Positions 50,135-63,700 of a DNA stretch of 64,000 nucleotides are shown one piece after another. The position numbers and the translations under genes are program-made. The notes under the pieces were generated by a model. It worked only from the letters and a program-made list of their open reading frames with translations, searched no databases and had not been told where the DNA came from. Within the stretch, counting starts at the first letter, position 1. Each line of letters opens with the position of its first letter. Source of the DNA: Cervus elaphus (taxonomy: Eukaryota; Chordata; Mammalia; Artiodactyla; Cervidae); assembly GCF_910594005.1 (NCBI RefSeq), contig NC_057845.1, positions 1,054,001 through 1,118,000 of the forward strand, read 5' to 3'.

Positions 50135-52954
50135 TTCACGAGGAGTCAGGCATCGTCTCTTTTGGACGCACTGATCTCCACGTACCTCTGGAGTTTTCAA
50201 AGGATGTGAGTCCTCCGGTCGCGATGAAGTGGGGAACTAGGTCTTTCTCTGTGGTCTCCACATGGGATTCAGACATCCTTTCATCTTGGGAGATGCAAGA
50301 CAAGCCTGCATTCAAGTCACTGCAGGGATATGCGGCCTTATTTCGAGTCAGGGCATCGCGGTGTCCATTCCACTTGAGGCCGCAAACTCAGGGTCCCTCT
50401 CACATACCTAGAGCTGAGAGAAGCCTCCTCTTGAGGTGCTTGCGGTAAGGTGTTATTCCTCTGGAGTCGAAGCCAGGGACTAACCGCTCATCTCGAGTTG
50501 ATTGTTGGTCCACGGAGCTTTTTCGTGTTGCTACAGTGACCTCAGGATCCCTCTAGCCTTGAAAGAGTATTCTTGGGATTTCTCTGGAGTGCAATCAAGG
50601 TAATCAAGGCTCGTTTCATCTGTGATGTGCAACACGGAATTGCTCTGCACGCAGTGCAGGGGAATCGGGCCTCATCTCTCGGCGAGGGGGAAGTCTCATG
50701 GTTTTTCTCGAGTTGCGGCGGGAACCTGGGGTATATTCTCGAGTTATGACGGGGATGGCCCTTCCACCCACGTGTTTGTTCAGCGACATCAGGACTCCTG
50801 CCTAGTTGCGAGGGACAACTCAGGATTCTCCTCGAGGCTTGGCAGGGCAATTTGGACGCCTCTCCAGCTGAGGCGGGAGACCAAGGATCCCTTTCCACGT
50901 GCCACAGGAATCCAGGGATTCTTATCAAGTTTCACGAGGAGTCAGGCATCGTCTCCTTTGGAGGCACTGATCTCCGCATACCTCTGGAGTTTTCAAAGGA
51001 CGTGAGACCTCCGGTCGCGATGAGGTGGGGAACCAGGTTTTTCTCTGTTGTGTCCACAGGGGATTCAGACATCCTTTCATCTTTGGAAAGGCAAGACGAG
51101 CCTGCATTCAAGTCACTGCAGGGATATGCGGCCTTATTTCGAGTCAGGGAATCAGGGTGTCCATTCCACTTGAGGCCACAAACTCAGGGTCCCTCTCACA
51201 TACCTAGAGCTGAGAGAAGCCTCCTCTTGAAGTGCTTGTGGTAAGGTGGTATTCCTCTGGAGTCGAAGCCAGGGACTAACCTCTCATCTCGGGTTGATTT
51301 TTGGTCCACGGAGCTCTTTCGTGTTGCTACAGTGACCTCAGGATCCCTCTAGCCTTGAAACAGTGTTCTTGGGGTTTCGCTGGAGCGCCATCACGGTAAT
51401 CAAGGCTCCTTTCATGTGTGATGTGCAACACGGAATTGCTCTGCACACGGTGGAGGGGAATCGGAGGTCATCTCGCGGCGAGGAGGAAGTCTCATGGTTT
51501 TTCTCGAGTTGCGGCGGGAACCTGGGGTATATTCTCGAGTTACGACGGGGATGGCCCTTCCACCCACGTGTTTGTTCAGCGACATCAGGACTCCTGCCTA
51601 GTTGCGAGGGACAACTCGGGATTCTCCTCGAGGATTGGCAGGGCAATTGGGACGCCTCTCCAGCTGAGGCGGGAGACCAAGTGTCCCTTTTCACGTGCCA
51701 CAGGAATCCTGGGACTCCGATCAAGTTTCACGAGGAGTCAGGCATCGTCTCCTTTGGAGGCACTTATCTCCGCATACCTCTGGAGTTTTCAAAGGACGTG
51801 AGACCTCCGGTCGCGATGAGGTGGGGAACCAGGTTTTTCTCTGTTGTGTCCACAGGGGATTCAGACATCCTTTCATCTTGGGAAAGGCAAGACGAGCCTG
51901 CATTCAAGTCACTGCAGGGATATCCGGCCTTATTTCGAGTCAGGTCATCGCGGTGTCCATTCCACTTGAGGCCGCAAACTCACGGTCCCTCTCACATACC
52001 TAGAGCTGAGAGAAGCCTCCTCTTGAGGTGCTTGCGGTAAGGTGTTATTCCTCTGGAGTCGAAGCCAGGGACTAACCGCTCATCTCGAGTTGATTGTTGG
52101 TCCACGGAGCTTTTTCGTGTTGCTACACTGACCTCAGGATCCCTCTAGCCTTGAAAGAGTGTTCTTGGGATTTCTCTGGAGTGCCATCAAGGAAATCAAG
52201 GCTCGTTTCATCTGTGATGTGCAACACGGAATTGCTCTGCACGCAGTGCAGGGGAATCGGGCCTCATCTCCCGGCGAGGGGGAAGTATCATGGTTTTTCT
52301 CGAGTTGCAGCGGGAACCTGGGGTATATTCTTGAGTTACGACGGGGATGGCCCTTCCACCCACGTGTTTGTTCAGCGACATCAGGACTCCTGCCTAGTTG
52401 CGAGGGACAACTCGGGATTCTTCTCGAGGCTTGGCAGGGCAATTGGGACGCCTCTCCAGCTGAGGCGGGAGACCAAGGGTCCCTTTCCACGTGCCACAGG
52501 AATCCTGGGATTCTTATCAAGTTTCACGAGGAGTCAGGCATCGTCTCCTTTGGAGGCACTTATCTCCGCATACCTCTGGAGTTTTCAAAGGACGTGAGAC
52601 CTCCGGTCGCGATGAGGTGGGGAACCAGGTTTTTCTCTGTTGTGTCCACAGGGGATTCAGACATCCTTTCATCTTGGGAAAGGCAAGATGAGCCTGCATT
52701 CAAGTCACTGCAGGGATATCCGGCCTTATTTCGAGTCAGGTCATCTCGGTGTCCATTCCACTTGAGGCCGCAAACTCACGGTCCCTCTCACATACCTAGA
52801 GCTGAGAGAAGCCTCCTCTTGAGGTGCTTGCGGTAAGGTGTTATTCCTCTGGAGTCGAAGCCAGGGACTAACCTCTCATCTCGAGTTGATTTTTGGTCCA
52901 CGGAGCTCTTTCGTGTTGCTACAGTGACCTCAGGATCCCTCTAGCCTTGAAACA
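50135..52954. repeat. Mosaic block of F, D and E types
   Basis: Landmarks are at 50567 (D head with an E-type tail), 51363 (E, with private gtggaggggaatcgg) and 52159 (D head with an E tail). E tails are marked by ggaaccaggtttttctc, gttgtgtccacagg and gggaaaggcaag. The 50567 tail (atctttggaaagg, gggaatcagggtg) is closest to that at 13174. The 51363 and 52159 tails share gtcaggtcatc and actcacggtcc, so one was copied from the other. The block ends where the A1 monomer begins, a junction not seen elsewhere in the window. Confidence 0.8.
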
Positions 52955-55900
52955 GTGTTCTTGGGGTTTCTCTGGAGTGCCATCAAGGAAATCAAGGCTC
53001 CTTTCATGTTTGATGTGCAACACGGAATTGCTCTGCATGTAGTGCTGGGGAATCGGGCCTCATCTCGCGGCGAGGGGGAAGTCTCATGGTTTTTATCGAG
53101 TTACGGCGGAAAGCTGGGGTATTATCTCGAGTTACGACGGGGATGGCCCTTTCACCCACGTGTTTGTTCAGCGACGTCAGGACTCCTGCCTAGTTGCGAG
53201 GGACATCTCGGGATTCTCCTTGAGGCTTGGCAGGGCAATTGGGACGACTCTCCAGCTGAGGCGGGAGACCAAGGGTCCCTTTCCACGTGCCGCAGTAATC
53301 CTGGTACTCCTATCAAGTTTCAGGAGGAGTCAGGCATCGTCTCCTTTGGAAACACTGATCTCCGTGTACCTCTGGAGTTTTCAAAGGATGTGAGGCTTCC
53401 GGTCGCGATGAGATGGGGAACTAGGTCTTTCTCTGTGGTCTCCACAGGGAATTCAGACATCCTTTCGTCTTGGGAGATGCAAGACGAGCCTGCATTCAAG
53501 TCACTGCAGGGATATCCGGCCTTATATCGAGTCAGGGCATCGCGGTGTCCATTCCACTTGAGGCCGCAAACTCAGGGTCCCTCTCACATACCTAGAGATG
53601 AGAGAAGCCTCCTCTTGAGGTGCTTGTGGTAAGGTGGTATTCCTCTGGAGTCGAAGCCAGGGACTAACCTCTCATCTCAAGTTGATTTTTGGTCCACGGA
53701 GCTCTTTTGTGTGGCTATAGTGACCTCAGGATCCCTCTAGCCTTGAAACAGTTTTCTTGGGGTTTCTCTGGAGTGCCATCAAGGAAATCAAGGCTCCTTT
53801 CATGTGTGATGTGCAACACGGAATTGCTCTGCACACGGTGCAGGGGAATCCGGCCTCATCTCGCGGCGAGGGGGAAGTCTCATGGTTTTTCTCGAGTTGC
53901 GGCGGGAACCTGGGGTATATTCTCGAGTTACGACGGGGATGGCCCTTCCACACACGTGTTTGTTCAGCGACGTCAATACCCTGACTAGTTGCGAGGGACA
54001 ACTTGGGATTCTCGTCGAGGCTTGGCAGGGCAATTGGGACGCCTCTCCAGCTTAGGCGGGAGACCAAGTGTCCCTTTCCACGTGCCACAGGAATCCTGGG
54101 ACTCCTATCAAGTTTCACGAGGAGTCAGGCATCGCCTCCTTTGGAGGCGCTGATCTCTGCGTACCTCTGGAGTTTTCAAAGGATGTGAGGCCTCCGGTCG
54201 CGATGAGGTGGGGAACTAGGTCTTTCTCTGTGGTCTCCACAGGGGATTCAGACATCCTTTCTTCTTGGGAGATGCAAGACGAGCCTGCATTCAAGTCACT
54301 GCAGGGATATCCGGCCTTATTTCGAGTCAGGGCATCGCGGTGTCCATTCCACTTGAGGCCGCAAACTCAGGGTCCCTCTCACATACCTAGAGCTGAGAGA
54401 AGCCTCCTCTTGAGGTGCTTGTGGTAAGGTGGTATTCCTCTGGAGTCGAAGCCAGGGACTAACCTCACATCTCGAGTTGATTTTTGGTCCACGGAGCTCT
54501 TTCGTGTTGCTACAGTGACCTCAGGATCCCTCTAGCCTTGAAACAGTGTTCTTGGGGTTTCTCTGGAGTGCCATCAAGGAAATCAAGGCTCCTTTCATGT
54601 GTAATGTGCAACACGGAATTGCTCTGCACGCAGTGCAGGGGAATCGGGCCTCATCTCGCGGCGAGGGGGAAGTCTCATGGTTTTCCTCGAGTTGTGGCGG
54701 GAACCTGGGGTATATTCTCGAGTTACGACGGGGATGGCCCTTCCACACACGTGTTTGTTCAGCGACGGCAGGACTCCTGCCTAGTTGCGTGGGACAACTC
54801 GGGATTCTCCTCGAGGCTTGGCAGGGCAATTGGGACGCCTCTCCAGCTGAGGCGGGAGACCAAGGGTGCCTTTCCACGTGCCACAGGAATCCTGGGACTC
54901 CTATCAAGTTTCACGAGGAGTCAGGCATCGTCTCCTTTGGAGGCACTGATCTCCGCGTACCTCTGGAATTTTCAAAGGATGTGAGCACTCCGGTCGCGAT
55001 GAGGTGGGGAACTAGGTCTTTCTCTGTGGTCTCCACAGGGGATTCAGACATCCTTTCGTCTTGGGAGATGCAAGACGAGCCTGCATTCAAGTCACTGCAG
55101 GGATATCCGGCCTTATTTCAAGTCAGGGCATCGCTGTGTCCATTCCACTTGAGGCCGCAAACTCAGGGTCCCTCTCACATACCTAGAGCTGAGAGAAGCC
55201 TCCTCTTGAGGTGCTTGTGGTAAGGTGGTATTCCTCTGGAGTCGAAGCCAGGGACTAACCTCTCATCTCGAGGTGATTTTTGGTCCACGGAGCTCTTTCA
55301 TGTTTCTACAGTGACCTCAGGATCCCTCTAGCCTTGAAACAGTGTTCTTGGGGTTTCTCTGGAGTGCCATAAAGGAAATCAAGGCTCCTTTCATGTGTGA
55401 TGTGCAACACGGAATTGCTCTGCATGTAGTGCAGGGGAATCGGGCCTCATCTCTCGGCGAGGGGGAAGTCTCATGGTTTTTCTCGAGTTACGGCGGAAAG
55501 CTGGGGTATTATCTCGAGTTACGACGGGGATGGCCCTTTCACCCACGTGTTTGTTCAGCGACGTCAGGACTCCTGCCTAGTTGCGAGGGACATCTCGGGA
55601 TTCTCCTCGAGGCTTGGCAGGGCAATTGGGACGACTCTCCAGCTGAGGCGGGAGACCAAGGGTCCCTTTCCACGTGCCGCAGGAATCCTGGGACTCCTAT
55701 CAAGTTTCAGGAGGAGTCAGGCATCGTCTCCTTTGGAAACACTGATCTCCGTGTACCTCTGGAGTTTTCAAAGCATGTGAGGCTTCCGGTCGCGATGAGA
55801 TGGGGAACTAGGTCTTTCTCTGTGGTCTCCACAGGGGATTCAGACATCCTTTCGTCTTGGGAGATGCAAGACGAGCCTGCATTCAAGTCACTGCAAGGAT

Positions 55901-57729
55901 ATCCGGCCTTAAATCGAGTCAGGGCATCGCGGTGTCCATTCCACTTGAGGCCGCAAACTCAGGGTCCCTCTCACATACCTAGAGCTGAGAGAAGCCTCCT
56001 CTTGAGGTGCTTGTGGTAAGGTGGTATTCCTCTGGAGTCGAAGCCAGGGACTAACCTCTCATCTCAAGTTGATTTTTGGTCCACGGAGCTCTTTTGTGTG
56101 GCTACAGTGACCTCAGGATCCCTCTAGCCTTGAAACAGTTTTCTTGGGGTTTCTCTGGAGTGCCATCAAGGAAATCAAGGCTCCTTTCATGTGTGATGTG
56201 CAACACGGAATTGCTCTGCACACGGTGCAGGGGAATCCGGCCTCATCTCGCGGCCAGGGGGAAGTCTCATGGTTTTTCTCGAGTTGCGGCGGGAACCTGG
56301 GGTATATTCTCGAGTTACGACGGGGATGGCCCTTCCACACACGTGTTTGTTCAGCGACGTCAGTACTCCTGACTAGTTGCGAGGGACAACTTGGGATTCT
56401 CGTCGAGGCTTGGCAGGGCAATTGGGACGCCTCTCCAGCTTACGCGGGAGACCAAGTGTCCCTTTCCACGTGCCACAGGAATCCTGGGACTCCTATCAAG
56501 TTTCACGAGGAGTCAGGCATCGCCTCCTTTGGAGGCACTGATCTCTGCGTACCTCTGGAGTTTTCAAAGGATGTGAGGCCTCCGGTCGCGATGAGGTGGG
56601 GAACTAGGTCTTTCTCTGTGGTCTCCACAGGGGATTCAGACATCCTTTCGTCTTGGGAGATGCAAGACGAGCCTGCATTCAAGTCACTGCAGGGATATCC
56701 GGCCTTATTTCGAGTCAGGGCATCGCGGTGTCCATTCCACTTGAGGCCGCAAACTCAGGGTCCCTCTCACATACCTAGAGCTGAGAGAAGCCTCCTCTTG
56801 AGGTGCTTGTGGTAAGGTGGTATTCCTCTGGAGTCGAAGCCAGGGACTAACCTCACATCTCGAGTTGATTTTTGGTCCACGGAGCTCTTTCGTGTTGCTA
56901 CAGTGACCTCAGGATCCCTCTAGCCTTGAAACAGTGTTCTTGGGGTTTCTCTGGAGTGCCATCAAGGAAATCAAGGCTCCTTTCATGTGTAATGTGCAAC
57001 ACGGAATTGCTCTGCACGCAGTGCAGGGGAATCGGGCCTCATCTCGCGGTGAGGGGGAAGTCTCATGGTTTTCCTCGAGTTGTGGCGGGAACCTGGGGTA
57101 TATTCTCGAGTTACGACGGGGATGGCCCTTCCACCCACGTGTTTGTTCAGCGACGGCAGGACTCCTGCCTAGTTGCGTGGGACAACTCGGGATTCTCCTC
57201 GAGGCTTGGCAGGGCAATTGGGACGCCTCTCCAGCTGAGGCGGGAGACCAAGGGTGCCTTTCCACGTGCCACAGGAATCCTGGGACTCCTATCAAGTTTC
57301 ACGAGGAGTCAGGCATCGTCTCCTTTGGAGGCACTGATCTCCGCGTACCTCTGGAATTTTCAAAGGATGTGAGGACTCCGGTCGCGATGAGGTGGGGAAC
57401 TAGGTCTTTCTCTGTGGTCTCCACAGGGGATTCAGACATCCTTTCGTCTTGGGAGATGCAAGACGAGCCTGCATTCAAGTCACTGCAGGGATATCCGTCC
57501 TTATTTCGAGTCAGGGCATCGCGGTGTCCATTCCACTTGAGGCCGCAAACTCAGGGTCCCTCTCACATACCTAGAGCTGAGAGAAGCCTCCTCTTGAGGT
57601 GCTTGTGGTAAGGTGGTATTCCTCTCGAGTCGAAGCCAGGGACTAACCTCTCATCTCGAGGTGATTTTTGGTCCACGGAGCTCTTTCATGTTTCTACAGT
57701 GACCTCAGGATCCCTCTAGCCTTGAAACA
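52955..57729. repeat. Six-monomer higher-order repeat A1-B1-C-A2-B2-C, copy 3
   Basis: Landmarks are at 52955 (A1), 53751 (B1, two bases shorter locally: gtcaataccctgac), 54546 (C), 55342 (A2), 56138 (B2) and 56934 (C). The order and the A1/A2 and B1/B2 alternation are those of the blocks at 8.4 and 33 kb, but the C' variant is missing and both C copies carry gtgtaatgtgc. The C at 54546 has the private cttccacacacgtg, which is useful for tracing its later copy at 60.3 kb. Differences between the units are scattered single bases. Confidence 0.9.
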
Positions 57730-60700
57730 GTGTTCTTGGGGTTTCTCTGGAGTGCCATCAAGGAAATCAAGGCTCCTTTCATGTGTGATGTGCAACACGG
57801 AATTGCTCTGCATGTAGTGCAGGGGAATCGGGCCTCATCTCTCGGCGAGGGGGAAGTCTCATGGTTTTTCTCGAGTTACGGCGGAAAGCTGGGGTATTAT
57901 CTCTAGTTACGACGGGGATGGCCCTTTCACCCACGTGTTTGTTCAGCGACGTCAGGACTCCTGCCTAGTTGCGAGGGACATCTCGGGATTCTCGTCGAGG
58001 CTTGGCAGGGCAATTGGGACGACTCTCCAGCTGAGGCGGGAGACCAAGGGTCCCTTTCCACGTGCCGCAGGAATCCTGGGACTCCTATCAAGTTTCAGGA
58101 GGAGTCAGGCATTGTCTCCTTTGGAAACACTGATCTCCGTGTACCTCTGGAGTTTTCAAAGGACGTGAGGCTTCCGGTCGCGATGAGATGGGGAACTAGG
58201 TCTTTCTCTGTGGTCTCCAAAGGGGGTTCAGACATCCTTTCGTCTTGGGAGATGCAAGACGAGCCTGCATTCAAGTCACTGCAAGGATATCCGGCCTTAA
58301 ATCGAGTCAGGGCATCGCGGTGTGCATTCCACTTGAGGCCGCAAACTCAGGGTCCCTCTCACATACCTAGAGCTGAGAGAAGCCTCCTCTTGAGGTGCTT
58401 GTGGTAAGGTGGTATTCCTCTGGAGTCGAAGCCAGGGACTAACCTCTCATCTCAAGTTGATTTTTGGTCCACGGAGCTCTTTTGTGTGGCTACAGTGACC
58501 TCAGGATCCCTCTAGCCTTGAAACAGTTTTCTTGGGGTTTCTCTGGAGTGCCATCAAGGAAATCAAGGCTCCTTTCATGTGTGATGTGCAACACGGAATT
58601 GCTCAGCACACGGTGTAGGGGAATCCGGCCTCATCTCGCGGCCAGGGGGAAGTCTCATGGTTTTTCTCGAGTTGCGGCGGGAACCTGGGGTATATTCTCG
58701 AGTTACGACGGAGATGGCCCTTCCACACACGTGTTTGTTCAGCGACGTCAGTACTCCTGACTAGTTGCGAGGGACAACTTGGGATTCTCGTCGAGGCTTG
58801 GCAGGGCAATTGGGACGCCTCTCCAGCTTAGGCGGGAGACCAAGTGTCCCTTTCCACGTGCCACAGGAATCCTGGGACTCCTATCAAGTTTCACGAGGAG
58901 TCAGGCATCGCCTGCTATGGAGGCGCTGATCTCTGCGTACCTCTGGAGTTTCCAAAGGATGTGAGGCCTCCGGTCGCGATGAGGTGGGGAACTAGGTCTT
59001 TCTCTGTGGTCTCCACAGGGGATTCAGACATCCTTTCGTCTTGGGAGATGCAAGACGAGCCTGCATTCAAGTCACTGCAGGGATATCCCGCCTTATTACG
59101 AGTCAGGGCATCGCGGTGTACATTCCACTTGAGGCCGCAAACTCAGGGTCCCTCTCACATACCTAGAGCTGAGAGAAGCCTCCTCTTGAGGTGCTTGTGG
59201 TAAGGTGGTATTCCTCTGTAGTCGAAGCCAGGGACTAACCTCTCATCTCGAGGTGATTTTTGGTCCACGGAGCTCTTTCATGTTTCTACAGTGACCTCAG
59301 GATCCCTCTAGCTTTGAAACAGTGTTCTTGGGGTTTCTCTGGAGTGCCATGAAGGAAATCAAGGCTCCTTTCATGTTTGATGTGCAACACGGAATTGCTC
59401 TGCATGTAGTGCAGGGGAATCGGGCCTCATCTCGCGGCGAGGGGGAAGTCTCATGGTTTTTCTCGAGTTACGGCGGAAAGCTGGGGTATTATCTCGAGTT
59501 ACGACGGGGATGGCCCTTTCACCCACGTGTTTGTTCAGCGACGTCAGGACTCCTGCCTAGTTGCGAGGGACATCTCGGGATTCTCCTCGAGGCTTGGCAG
59601 GGCAATTGGGACGACTCTCCAGCTGAGGCGGGAGACCAAGGGTCCCTTTCCACGTGCCGCAGGAATCCTGGGACTCCTATCAAGTTTCAGGAGGAGTCAG
59701 GCATCGTCTCCTTTGGAAACACTGATCTCCGTGTACCTCTGGAGTTTTCAAAGGATGTGAGGCTTCCGGTCGCGATGAGATGGGGAACTAGGTCTTTCTC
59801 TGTGGTCTCCACAGGGAATTCAGACATCCTTTCGTCTTGGGAGATGCAAGACGAGCCTGCATTCAAGTCACTGCAGGGATATCCGGCCTTATATCGAGTC
59901 AGGGCATCGCGGTGTCCATTCCACTTGAGGCCGCAAACTCAGGTTCCCTCTCACATACCTAGAGCTGAGAGAAGCCTCCTCTTGAGGTGCTTGTGGTAAG
60001 GTGGTATTCCTCTGGAGTCGAAGCCAGGGACTAACCTCTCATCTCAAGTTGATTTTTGGTCCACGGAGTTCTTTTGTGTGGCTACAGTGACCTCAGGATC
60101 CCTCTAGCCTTGAAACAGTTTTCTTGGGGTTTCTCTGGAGTGCCATCAAGGAAATCAAGGCTCCTTTCATGTGTGATGTGCAACACGGAATTGCTCTGCA
60201 CACGGTGCAGGGGAATCCGGCCTCATCTCGCGGCGAGGGGGAAGTCTCATGGTTTTCCTCGAGTTGTGGCGGGAACCTGGGGTATATTCTCGAGTTACGA
60301 CGGGGATGGCCCTTCCACACACGTGTTTGTTCAGCGACGGCAGGACTCCTGCCTAGTTGCGTGGGACAACTCGGGATTCTCCTCGAGGCTTGGCAGGGCA
60401 ATTGGGACGCCTCTCCAGCTGAGGCGGGAGACCAAGGGTGCCTTTCCACGTGCCACAGGAATCCTGGGACTCCTATCAAGTTTCACGAGGAGTCAGGCAT
60501 CGTCTCCTTTGGAGGCACTGATCTCCGCGTACCTCTGGAATTTTCAAAGGATGTGAGAACTCCGGTCGCGATGAGGTGGGGAACTAGGTCTTTCTCTGTG
60601 GTCTCCACAGGGGATTCAGACATCCTTTCGTCTTGGGAGATGCAAGACGAGCCTGCATTCAAGTCACTGCAGGGATATCCGGCCTTATTTCAAGTCAGGG

Positions 60701-63700
60701 CATCGCGGTGTCCATTCCACTTGAGGCCGCAAACTCAGGGTCCCTCTCACATACCTAGAGCTGAGAGAAGCCTCCTCTTGAGGTGCTTGTGGTAAGGTGG
60801 TATTCCTCTGGAGTCGAAGCCAGGGACTAACCTCTCATCTCGAGGTGATTTTTGGTCCACGGAGCTCTTTCATGTTTCTACAGTGACCTCAGGATCCCTC
60901 TAGCCTTGAAACAGTGTTCTTGGGGTTTCTCTGGAGTGCCATCAAGGAAATCAAGGCTCCTTTCATGTGTGATGTGCAACACGGAATTGCTCTGCATGTA
61001 GTGCAGGGGAATCGGGCCTCATCTCTCGGCGAGGGGGAAGTCTCATTGTTTTTCTCGAGTTACGGCGGAAAGCTGGGGTATTATCTCGAGTTACGACGGG
61101 GATGGCCCTTTCACCCACGTGTTTGTTCAGCGACGTCAGGACTCCTGCCTAGTTGCGAGGGACATCTCGGGATTCTCCTCGAGGCTTGGCAGGGCAATTG
61201 GGACGACTCTCCAGCTGAGGCGGGAGACCAAGGGTCCCTTTCCACGTGCCGCAGGAATCCTGGGACTCCTATCAAGTTTCAGGAGGAGTCAGGCATCGTC
61301 TCCTTTGGAAACACTGATCTCCGTGTACCTCTGGAGTTTTCAAAGCATGTGAGGCTTCCGGTCGCGATGAGATGGGGAACTAGGTCTTTCTCTGTGGTCT
61401 CCACAGGGGATTCAGACATCCTTTCGTCTTGGGAGATGCAAGACGAGCCTGCATTCAAGTCACTGCAAGGATATCCGGCCTTAAATCGAGTCAGGGCATC
61501 GCGGTGTCCATTCCACTTGAGGCCGCAAACTCAGGGTCCCTCTCACATACCTAGAGCTGAGAGAAGCCTCCTCTTGAGGTGCTTGTGGTAAGGTGGTATT
61601 CCTCTGGAGTCGAAGCCAGGGACTAACCTCTCATCTCAAGTTGATTTTTGGTCCACGGAGCTCTTTTGTGTGGCTACAGTGACCTCAGGATCCCTCTAGC
61701 CTTGAAACAGTTTTCTTGGGGTTTCTCTGGAGTGCCATCAAGGAAATCAAGGCTCCTTTCATGTGTGATGTGCAACACGGAATTGCTCTGCACACGGTGC
61801 AGGGGAATCCGGCCTCATCTCGCGGCCAGGGGGAAGTCTCATGGTTTTTCTCGAGTTGCGGCGGGAACCTGGGGTATATTCTCGAGTTACGACGGGGATG
61901 GCCCTTCCACACACGTGTTTGTTCAGCGACGTCAGTACTCCTGACTAGTTGCGAGGGACAACTTGGGATTCTCGTCGAGGCTTGGCAGGGCAATTGGGAC
62001 GCCTCTCCAGCTTACGCGGGAGACCAAGTGTCCCTTTCCACGTGCCACAGGAATCCTGGGACTCCTATCAAGTTTCACGAGGAGTCAGGCATCGCCTCCT
62101 TTGGAGGCGCTGATCTCTGCGTACCTCTGGAGTTTTCAAAGGATGTGAGGCCTCCGGTCGTGATGAGGTGGGGAACTAGGTCTTTCTCTGTGGTCTCCAC
62201 AGGGGATTCAGACATCCTTTCGTCTTGGGAGATGCAAGACGAGCCTGCATTCAAGTCACTGCAGGGATATCCGGCCTTATTTCGAGTCAGGGCATCGCGG
62301 TGTCCATTCCACTTGAGGCCGCAAACTCAGGGTCCCTCTCACATACCTAGAGCTGAGAGAAGCCTCCTCTTGAGGTGCTTGTGGTAAGGTGGTATTCCTC
62401 TGGAGTCGAAGCCAGGGACTAACCTCACATCTCGAGTTGATTTTTGGTCCACGGAGCTCTTTCGTGTTGCTACAGTGACCTCAGGATCCCTCTAGCCTTG
62501 AAACAGTGTTCTTGGGGTTTCTCTGGAGTGCCATCAAGGAAATCAAGGCTCCTTTCATGTGTGATGTGCAACACGGAATTGCTCTGCATGTAGTGCAGGG
62601 GAATCGGGCCTCATCTCTCGGCGAGGGGGAAGTCTCATGGTTTTTCTCGAGTTACGGCGGAAAGCTGGGGTATTATCTCGAGTTACGACGGGGATGGCCC
62701 TTTCACCCACGTGTTTGTTCAGCGACGTCAGGACTCCTGCCTAGTTGCGAGGGACATCTCGGGATTCTCCTCGAGGCTTGGCAGGGCAATTGGGACGACT
62801 CTCCAGCTGAGGCGGGAGACCAAGGGTCCCTTTCCACGTGCCACAGGAATCCTGGGACTCCTATCAAGTTTCAGGAGGAGTCAGGCATCGTCTCCTTTGG
62901 AAACACTGATCTCCGTGTACCTCTGGAGTTTTCAAAGGACGTGAGGCTTCCGGTCGCGATGAGATGGGGAACTAGGTCTTTCTCTGTGGTCTCCACAGGG
63001 GATTCAGACATCCTTTCGTCTTGGGAGATGCAAGACGAGCCTGCATTCAAGTCACTGCAAGGATATCCGGCCTTAAATCGAGTCAGGGCATCGCGGTGTC
63101 CATTCCATTTGAGGCCGCAAACTCAGGGTCCCTCTCACATACCTAGAGCTGAGAGAAGCCTCCTCTTGAGGTGCTTGTGGTAAGGTGGTATTCCTCTGGA
63201 GTCGAAGCCAGGGACTAACCTCTCATCTCAAGTTGATTTTTGGTCCACGGAGCTCTTTTGTGTGGCTACAGTGACCTCAGGATCCCTCTAGCCTTGAAAC
63301 AGTTTTCTTGGGGTTTCTCTGGAGTGCCATCAAGGAAATCAAGGCTCCTTTCATGTGTGATGTGCAACACGGAATTGCTCTGCACACGGTGTAGGGGAAT
63401 CCGGCCTCATCTCGCGGCCAGGGGGAAGTCTCATGGTTTTTCTCGAGTTGCGGCGGGAACCTGGGGTATATTCTCGAGTTACGACGGAGATGGCCCTTCC
63501 ACACACGTGTTTGTTCAGCGACGTCAGTACTCCTGACTAGTTGCGAGGGACAACTTGGGATTCTCGTCGAGGCTTGGCAGGGCAATTGGGACGCCTCTCC
63601 AGCTTAGGCGGGAGACCAAGTGTCCCTTTCCACGTGCCACAGGAATCCTGGGACTCCTATCAAGTTTCACGAGGAGTCAGGCATCGCCTCCTATGGAGGC

